A stretch of 64,000 bases of DNA, from positions 54,051 to 118,050 of the forward strand of contig JAIXQA010000043.1 in the NCBI GenBank assembly GCA_027485915.1. Direction: 5' to 3'. Numbering within the stretch: position 1 is the first letter of the stretch; each line of letters opens with the position of its first letter. The DNA is from Alphaproteobacteria bacterium (lineage in GTDB: Bacteria; Pseudomonadota; Alphaproteobacteria; Caulobacterales; Aquidulcibacteraceae). The notes under the pieces were generated by a model, which made no database searches, was not told the DNA's origin, and worked only from the letters and a program-made list of their open reading frames with translations. The position numbers and the translations under genes are program-made. Of the stretch, positions 46,707 through 56,030 are shown piece after piece.

Positions 46707-49448
46707 TCAGCCTGCGTATGGATTTAAATTTCCATCAATCTCATAAGTTTTTAGCCCAAATCCAGCGAGCGAAGCAAGGTATGGAAATGCCCTTTCAAAG
46801 GCATGGGCTATTGTTCCATCAATCGCTCCAAGCTCTGGACCAAAATCGTCAACCGACCATGGCTGGTCGAGAAGGGCCTTGAAAGCCGCAACGCGGAACC
46901 AAAACATGGTCCCAGCTACAAATTCGTCTAGCTCTTCAATATCCCCACCGACTTTGCCGAGTATTTGGCCTAAGCTTTCACGGTTATCTCGGATAGTGCT
47001 AGGGTCTTTGCAGCTGGCAATACTTGATGCAGCGGCACAGATACCAATTGTTCTGCGGTCATTAAATGCGGCGGTGACTTGGTCAATGGATTCAATCGAT
47101 AGCAAACTATTGTACAAATTTTGCCGCCATAAAGCGCCATTTGCCAAATGGGGGGACTTCTTTGAATGAATTTTGCATCCGTATTTGTATCCCAAACGGT
47201 CCACTTCTCGTAAAATTTGGATAAATGGCCAAACGTCACGCCCCACATTCTCCGTGATGACACACTTAGTCGGACTTAGTTTCGACAATGCATCCCGAAT
47301 GTGTCCCTCATCCCAAGTGGTTGGAACGGTAATAAATACGTCCAACTCGATCGCTTTTCTGGCTTGGGCTATTGAACTGGCAATTTCATCAATCAGATCC
47401 GGGTAGAAGACATGCACACAAACAGCGGTCTCTGCTGACTTGCCCGGGGCCGACAAATTGTAAATTTCTACAAGATCGCGTTTCTTCCGACACGTCGGGG
47501 TTTTACTCCTCAAAGCGCTCGCCACAGCATGTAGATAGGCATAGCCAAAGTGCCGATCCGGCTCCAGATAGGTACCTTCGGCCCATTCGTTCCAAGCATT
47601 TACAAACACGAAACGTTCAGCTTGGGAATTTTTCGCTTTCGAGAAATCTAATGCTTTTGACAACCAAGTGTAAAATTTTTCTGGAGTAGCGCCATGGAAC
47701 ACGTGGCCCTTTCCGGGCTTCCGTGCCTCATTATCCCAACCTGTCATTACCGTTGGAAAATAGCCACTTGAATTGTCCCTCTGCACTAGTGTTTCTAGCC
47801 GATTTGTAGAGAAGTCTACCACCTGTTGGTAATCATAAACCTGTCCCTCAAAACGATCATTGAGCATCTGCATTTGATTGTTCAACACAGAACTGGCCAC
47901 CCCATGCGGCGGGAACTCAACTAATGCATCAAAACCAATTGCCGCAGCATCGTCACACCCGAAAGCATTTGTCGCCACAAGATAGATGCCCGGGAAACCA
48001 GCCTCGACTGCTGCGGCACGCCATGTTTTAATTAAGCCCGACAGACCGGTTATTATCCCCGGACGATAGATCGTAATCATCGGCTTACCATCGACAAGGA
48101 TGTACCTGCTGTCTTTAAAGAACCTTAGAAGATCTTCAAATACCTTGCGATTATCCTCATCGGAGTGCTTTTGCGCCATTAAAACATCAGATTCAGCGCC
48201 ATCCCATCTGCGGGTCCAATTCTCGTTCGCCCAGCACAAACAAAAAGGAAAGTCATACTCTGCGGACTTATTTTTCAGAAAGTCCTCAATTGGCCGCTCA
48301 AGCAGTCGCTTTCCGCCAAACCAGTAGTAATGAAAGCAGAATCCTCCAATCCCAAACTGCTTTGCAAGCTGAATCTGTCTTTTCATCACATCAGGCAAGC
48401 GTAAGTCATAAAAGCCCAATTCCCCAGGGAGCCTTGGTTGGTAATGTCCGACGAATTGAGGTTGAGATTTGGATACATTTGTCCACTCAGTAAACCCGCG
48501 TCCCCACCATTCATCGTTCTCAGGAAACGGGTGGAACTGCGGCAGATAAAACGCCACAACTTTGGGGGTCTCGCGATGTGGCGTTACACCGACGTTACTG
48601 AGTGGTGCGAAATGCGGCGACCGAGCACCAGTCGCTACGCCGAAGCCATTGCGCCAAACTTCTTTATAGCGGTCTTTACTAGAGGACTTTTGAGCTAATG
48701 ATTTTTCTAAGAGCTCAACTCGAGAATTACTTGGATTCAAAATAGGCGATTTACTATCGACGTATTCAAATGTCTCAATAATGAATTCTTTTACAAACGC
48801 TTTAAAGTCGCTCACGCTTGGATCAAATCTTATTCGTTCGATCTTTGAAGCCACATTGACGACCGCGAAGTACTCATCCCCGCTGGTGGCAGGAATGAAG
48901 TCCATGGTTTTTTCTTGCTGCTCGCTAAAACCGTCGCCAAAATCCAAGTACAACTTAGGGGCAGAAAATTGCCCACTAACAATCTCACTCTTAAAGTAAA
49001 TTAGGTATTCGCCGGGCAAAAGCGACACAACCACACCTTCTCGGTGCAATAGCATTTGCGGATCGGTACCTGTGCTTGTCCAGAGTAATACGTCGCCTAT
49101 CGATTGCGACACCATATCATGATAATAAGCACCCTCCAATTTTTGGACATTGACGCTTTTTAGCCGACGGCGGATTTCAACTTGTCTAAACGTTTCATCA
49201 AGCGCTAAATCGTTTTCCGCCTCAAATACCGACGGCAACGAAGCCGGCTTGATGCGATTCCCCCTGTGGAATGCATTAGCCACATATCCCAGACGCTTTC
49301 CAAAATTTTCATAATGCTGTTTGGCATCCATACCCAGCGCCAAGACCTCCGGGTAGCGCTCCAAGTAAGTGGCCGCATCAAAATCGTCTAAACTCATTTT
49401 GAACTTTCCATTCCGAATAGCGCCTGATTTATGATCAATGGCGAACAA
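46707..49448 (-). CDS. Three-part WbsX and rhamnan-synthesis (RgpF-like) protein
   Basis: The 913-residue protein has an N-terminal motif FDAATYLERYPEVLALGMDA followed by HYENFGKRLGY (residues 24-54), a linker to about 290, a WbsX domain (VVAFYLPQFHPFPENDEWW, GFTEWTNVSKSQPQ, LCWANENWTRRWDG and NAWNEWAEGTYLEPD, about 295-645) and a C-terminal RgpF-like domain (VHVFYPDLIDEIASSI, ENVGRDVWPFIQIL, GCKIHSKKSPH and FVAGTMFWFR). RgpF-like domains occur in rhamnan and rhamnose-rich glycan synthesis, which agrees with the rfb genes nearby. It starts 9 bases after the sulfotransferase gene and is co-transcribed with it. Confidence 0.88.
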   Translation of the reverse strand: MFAIDHKSGAIRNGKFKMSLDDFDAATYLERYPEVLALGMDAKQHYENFGKRLGYVANAFHRGNRIKPASLPSVFEAENDLALDETFRQVEIRRRLKSVNVQKLEGAYYHDMVSQSIGDVLLWTSTGTDPQMLLHREGVVVSLLPGEYLIYFKSEIVSGQFSAPKLYLDFGDGFSEQQEKTMDFIPATSGDEYFAVVNVASKIERIRFDPSVSDFKAFVKEFIIETFEYVDSKSPILNPSNSRVELLEKSLAQKSSSKDRYKEVWRNGFGVATGARSPHFAPLSNVGVTPHRETPKVVAFYLPQFHPFPENDEWWGRGFTEWTNVSKSQPQFVGHYQPRLPGELGFYDLRLPDVMKRQIQLAKQFGIGGFCFHYYWFGGKRLLERPIEDFLKNKSAEYDFPFCLCWANENWTRRWDGAESDVLMAQKHSDEDNRKVFEDLLRFFKDSRYILVDGKPMITIYRPGIITGLSGLIKTWRAAAVEAGFPGIYLVATNAFGCDDAAAIGFDALVEFPPHGVASSVLNNQMQMLNDRFEGQVYDYQQVVDFSTNRLETLVQRDNSSGYFPTVMTGWDNEARKPGKGHVFHGATPEKFYTWLSKALDFSKAKNSQAERFVFVNAWNEWAEGTYLEPDRHFGYAYLHAVASALRSKTPTCRKKRDLVEIYNLSAPGKSAETAVCVHVFYPDLIDEIASSIAQARKAIELDVFITVPTTWDEGHIRDALSKLSPTKCVITENVGRDVWPFIQILREVDRLGYKYGCKIHSKKSPHLANGALWRQNLYNSLLSIESIDQVTAAFNDRRTIGICAAASSIASCKDPSTIRDNRESLGQILGKVGGDIEELDEFVAGTMFWFRVAAFKALLDQPWSVDDFGPELGAIDGTIAHAFERAFPYLASLAGFGLKTYEIDGNLNPYAG

Positions 49449-49457
49449 GCATGACTC

Positions 49458-51917
49458 CTAGCTCGACGAAAGCGCGCGGCCCTCAGCCAGCCCGGCTGTC
49501 AGATAGTGAACACCTGCATCGACGCCGGACGCCGCGACATCGGTATTTGTTGAAAGGTACCAGTCCACATCCAAAACACCAGATTCAACAAGCAAAGCCG
49601 CTTTGCGCTGGATGGCAGCAGATTTACGTATGAAATAACGATGCTTTTCGTCTGCGAGGCCACGAACGAGGGCGTTGACCTGCCCACGCAACTTTTCAGT
49701 TGTTTGCATGGACGCATTTACAACGGCCAATGTGCTCTTTTCCTTTTCTCGGAGTGCATCCTCATGCTCCGCTGCTTGGCGAGCGAAGCTGGTTTGCAAG
49801 GCTTCTAGCGCCGCAGTTGTCAGAGCCATTTCATGTTCGCGTTGGGCTAGGTCATGCTCAAGCTGCGAGATGCGTGCGTTCATTTGCGCGATCGTGCTGG
49901 CTCTTTCCATCGATAGGTTTTGCGATTTCAACTGCTCCGCCTCTAGCGCTTTTCTTGCGGCTTGGACCTCACGATTCAGATCATCCGTTTCCGCCTGGCG
50001 CTGTCGCAATTCGCTTATTTTTTGGGTCATATCGCCGATTAGGCTGTCCAACTTTTCTTGCATCAGCTTTTCTCGGGCTTCAGCAGCGGATAGATCCGCT
50101 TGGACCTGATCGATAATGCGCCACAATGCCGTCTGATTAGCCTTTTCGGTCTCCAATTCCGCATTATTGGATTCAACATCGGCTAACAACAGATGGACAT
50201 GTTGCTTAAGACCTTCAACGACCTTGTTAGCCTGCGTGAGTTCCATTTCGAGCGTTTGGATCAGATCGCTGGATTGTTGGTGAGACTTCTGAAGTTCAAT
50301 TGATCGTTCAGAAAGTTGCGCCATGAGTGCGTCACGCTCTGCCAAAATGGTAGCGATGTTAGTTTTGAATACTTCGGCCTCATCTTGCGCCTTGACTTCC
50401 AAGGCTTCCTTGGCCCGAGTTGCCGCATCGACTTCGGTGGAGAGCACGTCAATTTTTGCCCTTAGATCGCGCTCGATTTCGTCGAAGAGCTTCTTTTCAT
50501 TCTGTGTCGCCAAAAGGGATGATTCAAGATCGGTGATTTTTGTTTCAAGGCCCAGCACAAAGGCTCTCTGCGCCTCGTGATCAGCCTCTGCTTGGGCAGT
50601 AAGTTGGGTCACTCTATCGTTCAGCTCGTGCTGGAACGCTAAATCGCGTGCGCTGGCTTGTGCTTGGAGGGCCTCAAACTGTTCTTGAACCGCGGCGCGC
50701 GCTGTGAAAGCTTCATTGAGCAGCGCTTCATTTTGCACTGACGCCGCTGCAAGGGTGTCATATTCACTCTGCACTTGTGCAAGACGATGTTCTAAATCGC
50801 CACACTTCTCTTCCAACAATTGCCTTTCATGCGATACGCTCGCACTTTGGTCCACGATGGCTTGGTGCGTCGCCTCAAGCTCATTAAGGCGGTGGGCATG
50901 CGTGTCCCGACTTTCAATGATCTCCCCAATCGTCGCCCGCGCGCCATCTAGTTCCAAGGTCAATGCGCTTACCTGATGGTTGAGGTCACTGAGAGCCTGG
51001 TCGCGCTGGGCCAAAGTGGCGTGCATTTGGTGAAGCTCCAATTGCGCGGTCTTCCCACGGTAAAGGAGTCGAGCAAACGCAGTGCAGGCTTGATCGAAGC
51101 TTTTCGATATTTCATCTAACTCTTCGTAGTCGTTTGGATTTTCACCATTCTCAACCCAGCTACGCATAATTCGATAGGTGGCGCGCAGCCAAGACGGCAG
51201 GCTCGAATCGTTGAGGACATTTGAATGGGTATAGGTGTGATGGCGGTGACGCGACGCAATATAATTATCAATCTCGTCACTGGCCTTTGCGGATAACCTT
51301 GGCCATTTGAAAGAAAGCACCTCTTGAGATCGTGAAATTACGCTAGACCAAGAGTCAATCAAATCGTCATACCCACAAAAGAAGCGCTTTTTGCCACGCG
51401 ATCCCTTTTCCGCGTCCAAAACATGGCGAAGCCATAAGTGGTAATTGTATAGAGGGTCGCTAAAGTCTCTCTTGGACAGCGAGTCCGCAACAGCAAGCGG
51501 ATTGCGGATGGGCAATATGATTAACGGCTCGATGCCCTTGTTTTCGATCACGTCAAGCCAAAACGGCAACAAGCGGCAAATCCGGGGCTCTTTCAATACT
51601 GTGAGTCTGGAACTGCCATATTCTTCGTCGAACAACAGGCCACAACGCTCGCGAAACTCATCTGCGCGGGGCGATTGAAACCATCCTGGTGTGCACGGGG
51701 TGCAATCATCCCAAGTTGACCCAGCGGACTCCAGCAATTGGTCGTTAAGCGTGTTAATAGATACCGGTTCCCAATAGCCGGTTTGATTATTGGCATCAGC
51801 ACCGATGACTTGCTTGGGCAGATCACAGCCCAAGAGATTTAACACGCGGGTTAACGCACTCGTGCCTGAACGGTGCATGCCGGCCACAATAACGCATGTT
51901 CTTTGGGCTGACTTCAT
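49458..51917 (-). CDS. Sulfotransferase fused to a long coiled coil
   Basis: The 819-residue protein begins with a PAPS-dependent sulfotransferase domain (about residues 1-270): the 5'-phosphosulfate loop AGMHRSGTSALTRVL (12-26), LKEPRICRLLPFW and a 3'-phosphate region ILPIRNPLAVADSLSKR. Residues about 290-750 are one long charged coiled coil. The C-terminus has LDVDWYLSTNTDVAASGVDAG then HYLTAGLAEGRAL, the same short motif as at the N-terminus of the 913-residue protein. I start at ATG 51917; the frame extends upstream to 52013 with an unrelated leader. It is the obvious user of PAPS from cysD-cysNC. Confidence 0.83.
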   Translation of the reverse strand: MKSAQRTCVIVAGMHRSGTSALTRVLNLLGCDLPKQVIGADANNQTGYWEPVSINTLNDQLLESAGSTWDDCTPCTPGWFQSPRADEFRERCGLLFDEEYGSSRLTVLKEPRICRLLPFWLDVIENKGIEPLIILPIRNPLAVADSLSKRDFSDPLYNYHLWLRHVLDAEKGSRGKKRFFCGYDDLIDSWSSVISRSQEVLSFKWPRLSAKASDEIDNYIASRHRHHTYTHSNVLNDSSLPSWLRATYRIMRSWVENGENPNDYEELDEISKSFDQACTAFARLLYRGKTAQLELHQMHATLAQRDQALSDLNHQVSALTLELDGARATIGEIIESRDTHAHRLNELEATHQAIVDQSASVSHERQLLEEKCGDLEHRLAQVQSEYDTLAAASVQNEALLNEAFTARAAVQEQFEALQAQASARDLAFQHELNDRVTQLTAQAEADHEAQRAFVLGLETKITDLESSLLATQNEKKLFDEIERDLRAKIDVLSTEVDAATRAKEALEVKAQDEAEVFKTNIATILAERDALMAQLSERSIELQKSHQQSSDLIQTLEMELTQANKVVEGLKQHVHLLLADVESNNAELETEKANQTALWRIIDQVQADLSAAEAREKLMQEKLDSLIGDMTQKISELRQRQAETDDLNREVQAARKALEAEQLKSQNLSMERASTIAQMNARISQLEHDLAQREHEMALTTAALEALQTSFARQAAEHEDALREKEKSTLAVVNASMQTTEKLRGQVNALVRGLADEKHRYFIRKSAAIQRKAALLVESGVLDVDWYLSTNTDVAASGVDAGVHYLTAGLAEGRALSSS

Positions 51918-52082
51918 TTCTACCGTGTCCTGTTGATTATGGCGTGCCTGACAGCACCTATAAATTTGCCGGTGACCAAGTACATGCACCAGCGCATAAG
52001 CCACCTCGGGCACAAATGATCTTCGGGTGATTAGCGTTTGGGCAGTTTGATAGTGATTTCCACCATTCTAGGCAAGCTGAAT

Positions 52083-53138
52083 TCAGGACTTTAGACCCAA
52101 TCGCTCCCCAGAATATTTTGAAGCACGGATCGGCGCCCACCAAGTTTCATTTTCCAAATACCAATCAACTGTGCGGGCTAAGCCAGTTTCGAACGTCTCA
52201 CGAGCACGCCAGCCAAGCTCTGCTTCAACTTTTGAGCAATCGATGGCATATCTTTGATCATGCCCAGGGCGATCGGACACAAAGGTGATTAATTCTCGCC
52301 GGGCCTTCCCGCTCTTGAGCGCACGGCGCTGGTCCAGTAAATCGCATATCGCATTCACAACTTCCAAGTTTGTACGCTCGTTGCGACCGCCTATATTATA
52401 GCTTTCACCCGGCTGCCCCCGCTCAACGATCAATTGGAGCGCAGCCGCATGATCATCAACAAACAGCCAATCACGGATGTTGGACCCATTCCCATAGACA
52501 GGCAGAGGTAAGCCTTCCAGAGCATTCAAGATGATGAGTGGGATGAGCTTTTCAGGAAAATGAAAAGGCCCGTAGTTGTTTGAGCAGTTTGAGATCAGAG
52601 TCGGCAATCCATAAGTGTGGTGCCACGCGCGTACCAAATGATCCGATGAAGCCTTGCTCGCAGAATAGGGCGATCGAGGGTCATAGGGCGTCGACTCGTG
52701 AAACAGGCCTTCGAGCCCTAGGGAGCCGAAAACTTCGTCAGTTGAAATATGGAGAAACCGGAACGCCGATTTTCGGGCACTCGCCAACTTGTCCCAGTAG
52801 GCGCGAGCTGCCTCAAGCATGGCATGGGTGCCATTAATATTCGTTCGAATAAACTCCGCCGACCCAGTAATTGAGCGGTCGACGTGACTCTCAGCAGCCA
52901 AATGCATGATTGCATCGGGCTGGAATGATTCAATGGCGTTGGTGACGGCCAATTGGTCACAAACATCTATTTGTAGTAGCCGATAATTCGGCTGTGCTTC
53001 GATTGACGCCAGTGAGGCAAGGTTTGCAGCATAGGTTAGTTTGTCGAGATTGAGGACTTCAACGTCAGGGTTTCGAACCAACCGACGACAAAGAGCTGAA
53101 CCAATGAAGCCGGCTCCGCCAGTGACGAGAATTCGCAT
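52083..53138 (-). CDS. rfbB: dTDP-glucose 4,6-dehydratase
   Basis: RfbB converts dTDP-glucose to dTDP-4-keto-6-deoxyglucose, the second step to dTDP-L-rhamnose. The 351-residue SDR protein has the NAD motif GGAGFIG (7-13), [13 protein letters not shown], the catalytic ISTDEVFG (Thr133, Asp134, Glu135) and Tyr158-xxx-Lys162 ([11 protein letters not shown]). The final [14 protein letters not shown] is typical. It is divergent from rfbA across about 318 bp. The stop at 52083 lies 165 bases before the upstream end of the sulfotransferase gene. Confidence 0.96.
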   Translation of the reverse strand: MRILVTGGAGFIGSALCRRLVRNPDVEVLNLDKLTYAANLASLASIEAQPNYRLLQIDVCDQLAVTNAIESFQPDAIMHLAAESHVDRSITGSAEFIRTNINGTHAMLEAARAYWDKLASARKSAFRFLHISTDEVFGSLGLEGLFHESTPYDPRSPYSASKASSDHLVRAWHHTYGLPTLISNCSNNYGPFHFPEKLIPLIILNALEGLPLPVYGNGSNIRDWLFVDDHAAALQLIVERGQPGESYNIGGRNERTNLEVVNAICDLLDQRRALKSGKARRELITFVSDRPGHDQRYAIDCSKVEAELGWRARETFETGLARTVDWYLENETWWAPIRASKYSGERLGLKS

Positions 53139-53456
53139 ACGATTTGCTCCACAAGCATCTGATCAATGCCTAAATTGGTTTAGATGGGTCAAACTCCAGC
53201 AAGTCCGAGTCGACACTCCCACTAAGCAGCCATTCGCAGTCGAGAATCAGCCACTCTTTGCGCCGTCTAAGCTCAAATCTTTCCGTCATCTCTTAATCGT
53301 GCGGGTTTGCGTTTGTCCAGTGCGATGCCATACAAAGCTACATTGCGCCCGGCTAAGGTGGTGACTCTTGACAAACGCAGCTGAGTGCCGTTAGCCGCCG
53401 GTCAAGTTAGAACAGACATTTAAAAGAACCTTCATGCACGAATGGGGAACCGGGTT
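53139..53456. promoter_or_regulatory. Divergent rfbB / rfbA control region
   Basis: The 318 bp separate the two divergent rhamnose genes and must hold both promoters. TTGACA at 53368-53373 is a perfect -35 hexamer facing rfbA; a -10 box at the right distance is weak (TTAGCC). No gene is visible in it. Confidence 0.5.
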
Positions 53457-54344
53457 ATGAGAAAAGGTATTATCCTAGCCGGTGGAAGCGGTACCCGCTT
53501 GGCACCGACCACCTTAGCCGTTTCCAAACAATTGATCCCCGTCTATGACAAGCCAATGATTTACTATCCGCTCAGCGTGTTGATGCTGTCGGGGATCAGA
53601 CAGATCCTGGTGATAACGACACCTGGTGATGCAAGCGCTTTTAAGCGCTTGCTTGGGAACGGGTCGCAGTGGGGGATTGAGATCTCCTATGCTGAACAGC
53701 CTAAGCCAGATGGATTGGCACAAGCCTTCATCATTGGCGAGGAATTCTTAGACGGTGAGCCATCGGCGATGGTTTTGGGTGACAATATCTTTTACGGTCA
53801 CGGACTTGTTGATGCCTTAGGTCGCGCAGAGGCTCAAAAGAAAGGGGCCAGCGTTTTTGGTTATCGTGTCAACGACCCGGAGCGTTATGGTGTGGTCGCA
53901 TTCGATGAGAATCAGCGCGCGATTAGTATCGAGGAGAAACCTGCAAAGCCCAAGTCGAACTTTGCGGTTACCGGGCTCTACTTCTATGATGGGCGCGCCT
54001 CGGAATTGGCTCACACCATCAAGCCCTCGCCTAGAGGAGAGCTGGAAATCACCAGCTTGAACCAGATTTATCTCGAGCTTGGAGAGTTGAATGTTGAGCT
54101 TTTGGGCCGAGGCTATGCTTGGTTTGACACCGGCACTTTTGACAGCATGCTGGAGGCTTCGGAGTTTGTGCGCACGGTTCAGCACAGACAGGGCTTAAGC
54201 ATTTGCTCACCGGAGGAGATTGCCTTTACCCAGGGTTATATTTCGGCCGAACAAATGTGGGATCAAACCAGAGATAAGCTCAAGAACCCATATTATGCTG
54301 GATTGGCAGCTATCGCCAAGGCCGCTCTGCCCGGATTAAAGTGA
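53457..54344 (+). CDS. rfbA: Glucose-1-phosphate thymidylyltransferase
   Basis: RfbA makes dTDP-glucose, the first committed step to dTDP-L-rhamnose. The 295-residue enzyme has the nucleotidyltransferase start [17 protein letters not shown], the product-site [15 protein letters not shown], the metal-site VLGDNIFYG and the late [21 protein letters not shown]. The start is ATG 53457, where homology begins, with a purine-rich site upstream; an earlier in-frame start at 53442 adds five residues. Its stop overlaps the rfbD start (TGATG). Confidence 0.97.
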   Translation: MRKGIILAGGSGTRLAPTTLAVSKQLIPVYDKPMIYYPLSVLMLSGIRQILVITTPGDASAFKRLLGNGSQWGIEISYAEQPKPDGLAQAFIIGEEFLDGEPSAMVLGDNIFYGHGLVDALGRAEAQKKGASVFGYRVNDPERYGVVAFDENQRAISIEEKPAKPKSNFAVTGLYFYDGRASELAHTIKPSPRGELEITSLNQIYLELGELNVELLGRGYAWFDTGTFDSMLEASEFVRTVQHRQGLSICSPEEIAFTQGYISAEQMWDQTRDKLKNPYYAGLAAIAKAALPGLK

Positions 54345-55189
54345 TGTGGGTTATCTTTGGTCAATCCGGCCAATTGGCGCAGTCCTTGGCCGCTCGCCCA
54401 GATATGGTCGGCGCGACATTCCTTGGTCGTGCGCAGCTGGATTTGACAAACCCAGAGCAGGCCGCATTGCGGCTTCGGGAACTTGGGCCGAGTGTTGTGA
54501 TTAATGCGGCGGCCTGGACAGCGGTAGATCAGGCCGAAAAGGATTTCGATCAAGCGCGTGTTCTCAATGCGCACGCTCCTGCTGCCTTGGCACAGGTCTG
54601 TCGACAACTCGACATCCCATTCGTGCACGTTTCTACCGATTATGTGTTTTCAGGGGAGCACGGACCCGCCTGGAAAGAAGATGATCCCATTGCGCCGGTC
54701 AATGCCTATGGCCAATCCAAAGCCGAAGGTGAAGCTGCGATAATGTCCGTCGGCGGCCGTATCGCCATCTTGCGAACCAGCTGGGTCTTTAGCCCGTTCG
54801 GCAATAACTTTGTAAAGACCATGGCCCGACTGGGCAAAGAGCGCGATGAAGTTCGCGTTGTCGCCGACCAAGTTGGCAGACCAACTTATGCACCAGACCT
54901 CGCCGAAGCGTGCATCAAGATGGCGACTCTATTGCAGACGCGGCCTGAACTGGCAGGCATGTATCACTACGCCAATGCGGGACACGTAAGCTGGGCTGAC
55001 GTTGCGCAGGCAACTTTTGATGCGTTGGCTAGGCGAGGTGTGAAAGCCGCTCAGATGGTTCCCATCACAACCGCCGACTACCCAACCCCTGCTAAACGGC
55101 CAGCGTGGTCGACTTTGGACACGTCAAAGATTGAAGCCCTCGGCGTCGAAACACCGGACTGGCGCGGTCGAATTGGGGCTTGTGTTTAG
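54344..55189 (+). CDS. rfbD: dTDP-4-dehydrorhamnose reductase
   Basis: RfbD reduces the 4-keto sugar to dTDP-L-rhamnose with NADPH. The 281-residue protein has a short SDR N-terminus WVIFGQSGQLAQSL, VVINAAAWTAVDQAE, the VSTDYVFSG motif and Tyr122-xxx-Lys126 (AYGQSKAEGE). The nucleotide loop GQSGQLA is characteristic of RfbD. The ATG at 54344 overlaps the rfbA stop; an in-frame GTG sits one codon earlier at 54341. With rfbC at 32532 and rfbB divergent, the pathway is complete in the window. Confidence 0.96.
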   Translation: MWVIFGQSGQLAQSLAARPDMVGATFLGRAQLDLTNPEQAALRLRELGPSVVINAAAWTAVDQAEKDFDQARVLNAHAPAALAQVCRQLDIPFVHVSTDYVFSGEHGPAWKEDDPIAPVNAYGQSKAEGEAAIMSVGGRIAILRTSWVFSPFGNNFVKTMARLGKERDEVRVVADQVGRPTYAPDLAEACIKMATLLQTRPELAGMYHYANAGHVSWADVAQATFDALARRGVKAAQMVPITTADYPTPAKRPAWSTLDTSKIEALGVETPDWRGRIGACV

Positions 55190-55491
55190 AGCTGGCTTCT
55201 AAAAGCTATTCATCTTGCTAAAGAAATGGCGCTCAAGAGCCAGGTTTCCGAACACCTGTGGGCTAAGCCTCCCTTGGGACTAGAATGAATAGTCAAGTTA
55301 TCGATGTCATCTTTACCCAGCATTGCCCCGGCATAGCCCGGTGTCTTCGGCCTTGGTTGAGTAAGTTAGGCAGAGCACGGCAGTCGAACGAACCAAGCGC
55401 AACGGAGATCTGGTCGCTCCCATTGCGAAACCGGATTGAAATCGGGCTATGAAATAAGGTCAGCGTGCCAGTATGCAGCCGCACGCCGCCC
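55190..55491. other. Gap between rfbD and the first RTX gene
   Basis: This 302-bp stretch between the convergent rfbD and RTX genes has no complete gene or clear terminator. A short minus-strand frame over it (55293-55511) overlaps the RTX end in another phase and is not supported. Confidence 0.45.
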
Positions 55492-56030
55492 TCAAGCCGT
55501 CCAGATATCACTCAGTGCCATAGTCGCCCCTTGTTGGAACGTGCCCAATAACACGGCTTGGGTTGCCCCATTGCCATCTGCATCAAAGGAGAGGGTGCGG
55601 TTGGTTTGGTTCCAGATGAGGCTCGGACGGCTTGTGGTCGCAGCTCCATTGGTGACGAAGTTGGCGTGGGTTTCGGTCAGCGCCGCTGCAGGCCCGCCGA
55701 TATTGCCAAAGCCGAACCAATAGCGGCTCAGGATGATGCGATCGGTACCACTGGTGAAGTCGGTGAATGTATCGCCACCCTCATAAGGCTCCAGCGTGCC
55801 ATATTGGTTGAAGTGGTCATTCCACGATAGGAAAAAGAAGTTATCAACCCCTGTTCCGCCGGTCAGTGTGTCAAAGCCCTCACCGCCATAGAAGAAGTCA
55901 TCGCCACCCAGACCATATAATTCATCATTACCTTCAAAGCCATAGACCTGACCGGCACCCTCTATGCCAGTCAGAACATCATTGAAGCGCGAGCCCCAGA
56001 TATTCTCAATATCGAAATAGATATCCCCTT
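55492..56030. repeat. Direct DNA repeat, copy 1 (RTX gene 3' end)
   Basis: The 3' end of the first RTX gene is nearly the same at DNA level as 63200-63740, with scattered mostly third-position differences, in the same orientation and 7.7 kb apart. Encoded proteins agree closely over about 150 residues. Confidence 0.85.

Noticed and set aside
55293..55511. Small minus-strand gene after the large RTX gene
   Set aside because: It starts inside the RTX coding end in a different phase and its sequence shows no features of its own.
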